This document shows, piece by piece, positions 61,176 to 64,000 of a stretch of 64,000 nt of DNA (within the stretch, counting starts at the first letter, position 1; each line of letters begins with the position of its first letter). A model generated the notes under the pieces. It had not been told where the DNA came from. It saw only the letters and a program-made list of their open reading frames with translations, and searched no databases. The position numbers were made by a program, and so were the translations under genes. The stretch is from Tropicimonas sediminicola (GTDB taxonomy: Bacteria > Pseudomonadota > Alphaproteobacteria > Rhodobacterales > Rhodobacteraceae): NCBI RefSeq assembly GCF_900188335.1, contig NZ_FZOY01000009.1, forward strand, positions 62,001 to 126,000, in the 5' to 3' direction.

Positions 61176-63611
61176 ATGAAATCCAGAACCAAGGTCGTGG
61201 TCATCGGCGGCGGGATCGCCGGATGTTCGACATTGTACCACCTGACGCAGGAAGGCTGGTCCGACGTGGTCCTGGTCGAGCGCGATGAACTGACCTCCGG
61301 CACCACCTGGCACTCCGCCGCGCAGGTCACGAATTTCGGCATGACACAGACGATGGTCGGCCTGAAATCCCACTCCATCGCGCTCTACAAGCAGCTCCGG
61401 GACGATCCCGACTACCCGGTGGGTTACCACCACGGCGATGGCGGGATCCGGCTGGCCAACACCGAGGCCCAGATGCAGGGGTATCGGCACTTCGCCTCGA
61501 TGGCCCGCGGCATGGGAGTGGAATACGAGGTGATCGACGCGGCGGAATGCGCCCGTCGCCACCCGCTGATCTCGACCGAGAACCTCCTCGGCGGCCTCTG
61601 GGACGGCGAGGATGGCGATATCGACCCGGCGCAGCTCTGCCAGGCGCTGGCCTTCCACGCCCGCAAGGCCGGGGCGGAGGTCTATCGCAACACCCCCGTG
61701 ACGGGCCTGACGCAGCGCAGCGACGACACCTGGACCGTGCATACCGCCAAGGGCGACATCGACTGCGATATCGTCGTGAACGCCTGCGGCTACCGCGTGA
61801 ACGAGGTCGGCGCGATGATGGGCGTGCAACATCCTGTCGCCTCGATGGAGCACCAGTATTTCGTCACCGAAGACATTCCGGCCATCGCGGCCGCCGGGCA
61901 CCGGATGCCGCTGCTGCGCTGCCCGATCAGCGACTACTACTGCCGGCAGGAGAAGGACGGGCTTCTGATCGGGTTCTACGAACAGGAGTGCAAGACCTGG
62001 GGCATGGACGGCATCGACCCCGGCTTTTCCAACGACCTGTGCCCGGACGATCTCGACCGGATCATGGACGTGCTGGTGGGCGCCTTCGCCCGGATGCCGG
62101 TTCTCACCGAAGTCGGCATCAAGCGCGTCGTCAACGGGCCGATCACCTATACGATCGACGGCGCCCCCCTGGTCGGCCCCATCCCCGGCAAACGCAATGC
62201 CTATTGCATCATCGGCCTGCGCGCCGGCCTCGGTGAAGGCGGAGGGCACGGATGGTTGCTGGCCCAGCAGATCGTCCATGGCGAGGCCTGCTACGACACC
62301 TGGGTGATCGACCCGCGGCGTTTCACCGGTCACGCGACCGTGGAACTGACCGCACTCAAGGCGATCGAGGACTACCAGAACGAGTTCCGCTTCCACTTCC
62401 CGCACGAGCACCGCCCCGCCGGGCGTCCCGCCAAGACCACGCCCCTGACCCCGGTGCTTGCCGCCGAAGGGGCCGACTTCACGGTGGTGAACGGCTGGGA
62501 GCGGATGGATTACATCAAGCCGTCACCCGATTTCCACTTCACACCCAGTTTCGATTTCGACGAGACCTTCGATCTCGTCGCCGCCGAGGTCCGCAATGTC
62601 GCCGAGAATGTCGGGCTGACCGAGGTCAACGGGTTCAACCGGATCGAGATAACCGGCGCGGATCGCCACGCCTTTCTCGACCGGCTGTTCTGCGGCGCCG
62701 TGAAGAAGCGCGAGGGCGGTGTCGGGCTCGGCTATCTGCTGAACCACCTCGGCAACATCAAGGCCGAAGCGACGCTGGCGAACCTGCCGGCCTCGGACCG
62801 GGGCCCGGCACGGGTCTGGTACGGGTCGGCTGCGGCGTCGGAATACCACGACATGGATTGGCTGAACGCCCATCTGCGACCGGACGAGGATGTCCAGCTG
62901 CGCAGCCTGACCAACGATCAGACCATCCTGGTCCTCGCGGGCCCGAAGGCGCGGGCGGTGCTCTCTGGCTGCGCCCGTGGGGATTGGTCGGCGGAGGCCT
63001 TTCCCTGGCTGTCGGTGCGCGAATGCCACGTCGGCTTTGCGCCCGCGACGATCCTTGGGGTCAGCTTCTCGGGCGAGCTCGCCTACGAGATCCACGTCCC
63101 CAACGCGTCGCTCCATGCCGCCTACCTGGCGCTTCGTGCGGCGGGCGAAGCCCATGGCCTGAAACTCTTCGGGGCCCGGGCCGTCGAGTCGATGCGGTTG
63201 GAGAAAGGCTTCCTGCACTGGAAGGCGGAGCTAATCACCGAGTTCGATCCTTTCGAGACCGGCCTGTCCCGGTTCGTGAAACGGGACAAGGGAGACTTCG
63301 TCGGGAAGGCCGCCCTGCTGGAGCGTCATTCGGAAGGACCGCGCCGGAAGCTGGTCACGCTGAAAATCTACGCCAGCGACGCCCCGGCACACCCCGGCGC
63401 ATCCCTGATGCACGGCGGTAGGGTGGTCGGGACGATCACATCGGCTGCCTACGGGCATCGCGTGGGCCTGAACCTCGCCCTTGCCTTCGTCGAGCCCGAA
63501 TACGCGGCGATCGGCTCCGTGACGCAGGCGGATCTCTGCGGCAGGCTCGTGGCCGCCGAAGTCATCCCTTCATCCCCCTACGACCCGACCTCCGGCCGGA
63601 TGCGTAGCTGA
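61176..63611 (+). CDS. FAD-dependent dehydrogenase fused to GcvT, dimethylglycine/sarcosine dehydrogenase-like
   Basis: An 811-residue two-part enzyme. The N-terminal DAO-type FAD domain has VVVIGGGIAGCS (8-19) and TSGTTWHSA, where His46 aligns with the covalent flavin His of dimethylglycine dehydrogenase. The C-terminal half (about 430-800) is GcvT-like with a folate-binding barrel (FSGELAYEIHVPN, ESMRLEKGFLHWKAEL, GHRVGLNLALAFVEPEYA). It should oxidatively demethylate an N-methyl amine and pass the one-carbon unit to tetrahydrofolate. ATG at 61176 preferred to a GTG 21 nt earlier. Divergent from a LysR gene. Confidence 0.93.
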   Translation: MKSRTKVVVIGGGIAGCSTLYHLTQEGWSDVVLVERDELTSGTTWHSAAQVTNFGMTQTMVGLKSHSIALYKQLRDDPDYPVGYHHGDGGIRLANTEAQMQGYRHFASMARGMGVEYEVIDAAECARRHPLISTENLLGGLWDGEDGDIDPAQLCQALAFHARKAGAEVYRNTPVTGLTQRSDDTWTVHTAKGDIDCDIVVNACGYRVNEVGAMMGVQHPVASMEHQYFVTEDIPAIAAAGHRMPLLRCPISDYYCRQEKDGLLIGFYEQECKTWGMDGIDPGFSNDLCPDDLDRIMDVLVGAFARMPVLTEVGIKRVVNGPITYTIDGAPLVGPIPGKRNAYCIIGLRAGLGEGGGHGWLLAQQIVHGEACYDTWVIDPRRFTGHATVELTALKAIEDYQNEFRFHFPHEHRPAGRPAKTTPLTPVLAAEGADFTVVNGWERMDYIKPSPDFHFTPSFDFDETFDLVAAEVRNVAENVGLTEVNGFNRIEITGADRHAFLDRLFCGAVKKREGGVGLGYLLNHLGNIKAEATLANLPASDRGPARVWYGSAAASEYHDMDWLNAHLRPDEDVQLRSLTNDQTILVLAGPKARAVLSGCARGDWSAEAFPWLSVRECHVGFAPATILGVSFSGELAYEIHVPNASLHAAYLALRAAGEAHGLKLFGARAVESMRLEKGFLHWKAELITEFDPFETGLSRFVKRDKGDFVGKAALLERHSEGPRRKLVTLKIYASDAPAHPGASLMHGGRVVGTITSAAYGHRVGLNLALAFVEPEYAAIGSVTQADLCGRLVAAEVIPSSPYDPTSGRMRS

Positions 63612-63643
63612 CGGAACGCATTGCGGGGAACCGCTCATTTCCC

Positions 63644-63683
63644 GCCCCGCGGCCCCGCCGCCCTCGCCGCGGGGCGCGCTTTT
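63644..63683 (+). terminator. Rho-independent terminator after the dehydrogenase
   Basis: Perfect 9-bp arms GCCCCGCGG (63644-63652) and CCGCGGGGC (63667-63675) around a 14-nt G/C-rich loop, followed by GCGCTTTT. The T-run is short, so efficiency is uncertain. Confidence 0.65.
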
Positions 63684-63835
63684 CCGAAGGCCGAGCAGGT
63701 TTGACCGCCTCGGGAGACTGCCTCCCCCGGTCTCGCCGGCCTCCGCGAAGATTTGCCAGAGCTGTCCGCAGCGCTACCTCCCCGTCCATCGAAGACTGAC
63801 CGCCGCGGATCGCGGCACCGAGGATTGGAGGAACC

Positions 63836-64000
63836 ATGCGCGCTGCAACGATCATTCTGGCATCCGCCTTTGCCGCCACGTCCGCCTGGGCGGAAGACGT
63901 CCCCTACACCATCGATGGCGAAGCCTTCACCGGTTACTGGGCCGAGGCCGCCGATCCCAAGGGCCTCGTGGTCATCGTGCACGACTGGGATGGCATGACC
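63836..64000 (+). CDS. Secreted dienelactone-hydrolase-like protein (3' end outside window)
   Basis: The first 55 residues of a gene cut by the right edge. A signal peptide MRAATIILASAFAATSAWA is followed by DVPYTIDGEAFTGYW and GLVVIVHDWDG, the oxyanion-strand pattern of the dienelactone hydrolase family (alpha/beta hydrolase). A perfect GGAGGAACC precedes the ATG. The catalytic Cys/Ser, Asp and His lie beyond the window. Probably a periplasmic esterase or hydrolase. Confidence 0.8.
   Translation, partial: MRAATIILASAFAATSAWAEDVPYTIDGEAFTGYWAEAADPKGLVVIVHDWDGMT

Noticed and set aside
1-64000. tRNA, rRNA, CRISPR, prophage or insertion-sequence content.
   Set aside because: No T-loop-like tRNA segments, repeat-spacer arrays, integrase or transposase genes were recognised by eye; a covariance-model scan would be needed to exclude small RNAs.

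Overview
The window is high-GC, densely packed DNA with no rRNA, tRNA, CRISPR array or insertion sequence that I could recognise. Gene content (two DUF1127 mini-proteins, TRAP and several ABC uptake systems, a GcvT-fused FAD dehydrogenase, a TonB/ExbB/ExbD/ExbD cassette) fits an alphaproteobacterium, most likely of the Rhodobacterales. That assignment is an inference from gene families, not from a marker gene.

Layout. 1-5733: a nonribosomal peptide locus cut by the left edge. It holds a C-A protein with an odd Cys-motif C-terminus, a free carrier protein and a free adenylation enzyme on the minus strand, with a divergent Sfp-type phosphopantetheinyl transferase. 5904-12720: a small membrane protein, a translationally coupled TerC-ExoD-Kup membrane trio, an FtsH-type protease and a DUF1127 mini-protein. 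12799-16747: a cytochrome c plus covalent-type flavoprotein operon, then a coupled pair of split-barrel proteins, one fused to GAF. 17110-20949: AraC and LysR regulators, WrbA, a second DUF1127 protein and a DMT exporter, ending in a clear terminator. 21017-23584: P-loop kinase, DUF1772, DUF4345 and an NmrA-like reductase. 23820-28077: an Fe3+/2-aminoethylphosphonate-class ABC importer split into two convergent units, with an HD hydrolase.

28273-40454: an M19 dipeptidase, then a sugar-acid locus. The minus operon encodes a binding protein, two permeases, a TIM-barrel isomerase, a mannonate-dehydratase-type enolase and an aldo/keto reductase. The plus operon encodes a LacI regulator, an SDR, a 2-hydroxyacid dehydrogenase and a MalK-type ATPase. 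Two near-identical palindromes in the divergent promoter are likely LacI operators.

40513-50605: a complete siderophore uptake block with an AraC regulator, TonB-dependent receptor, DUF2218 protein, FecCD-type ABC importer and a coupled operon of secreted protein, ExbB, two ExbDs and TonB. 51025-52925: a polytopic membrane protein overlapping a GtrA protein. 53009-59499: a TRAP transporter with a metal-dependent cyclase and an amidase under a divergent LysR. 59537-64000: a small lipoprotein, a LysR divergent from a dimethylglycine/sarcosine-dehydrogenase-like protein, and the start of a secreted dienelactone-hydrolase-like protein.

The most unusual item is the edge-truncated synthetase. Its adenylation domain departs from the family just after the A8 hinge and runs into a CxxC motif like that of PP-loop amidotransferases, beside free-standing A and carrier proteins. 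Starts were chosen from ribosome-binding sites, overlaps and family length, because many long open frames here are high-GC shadows.
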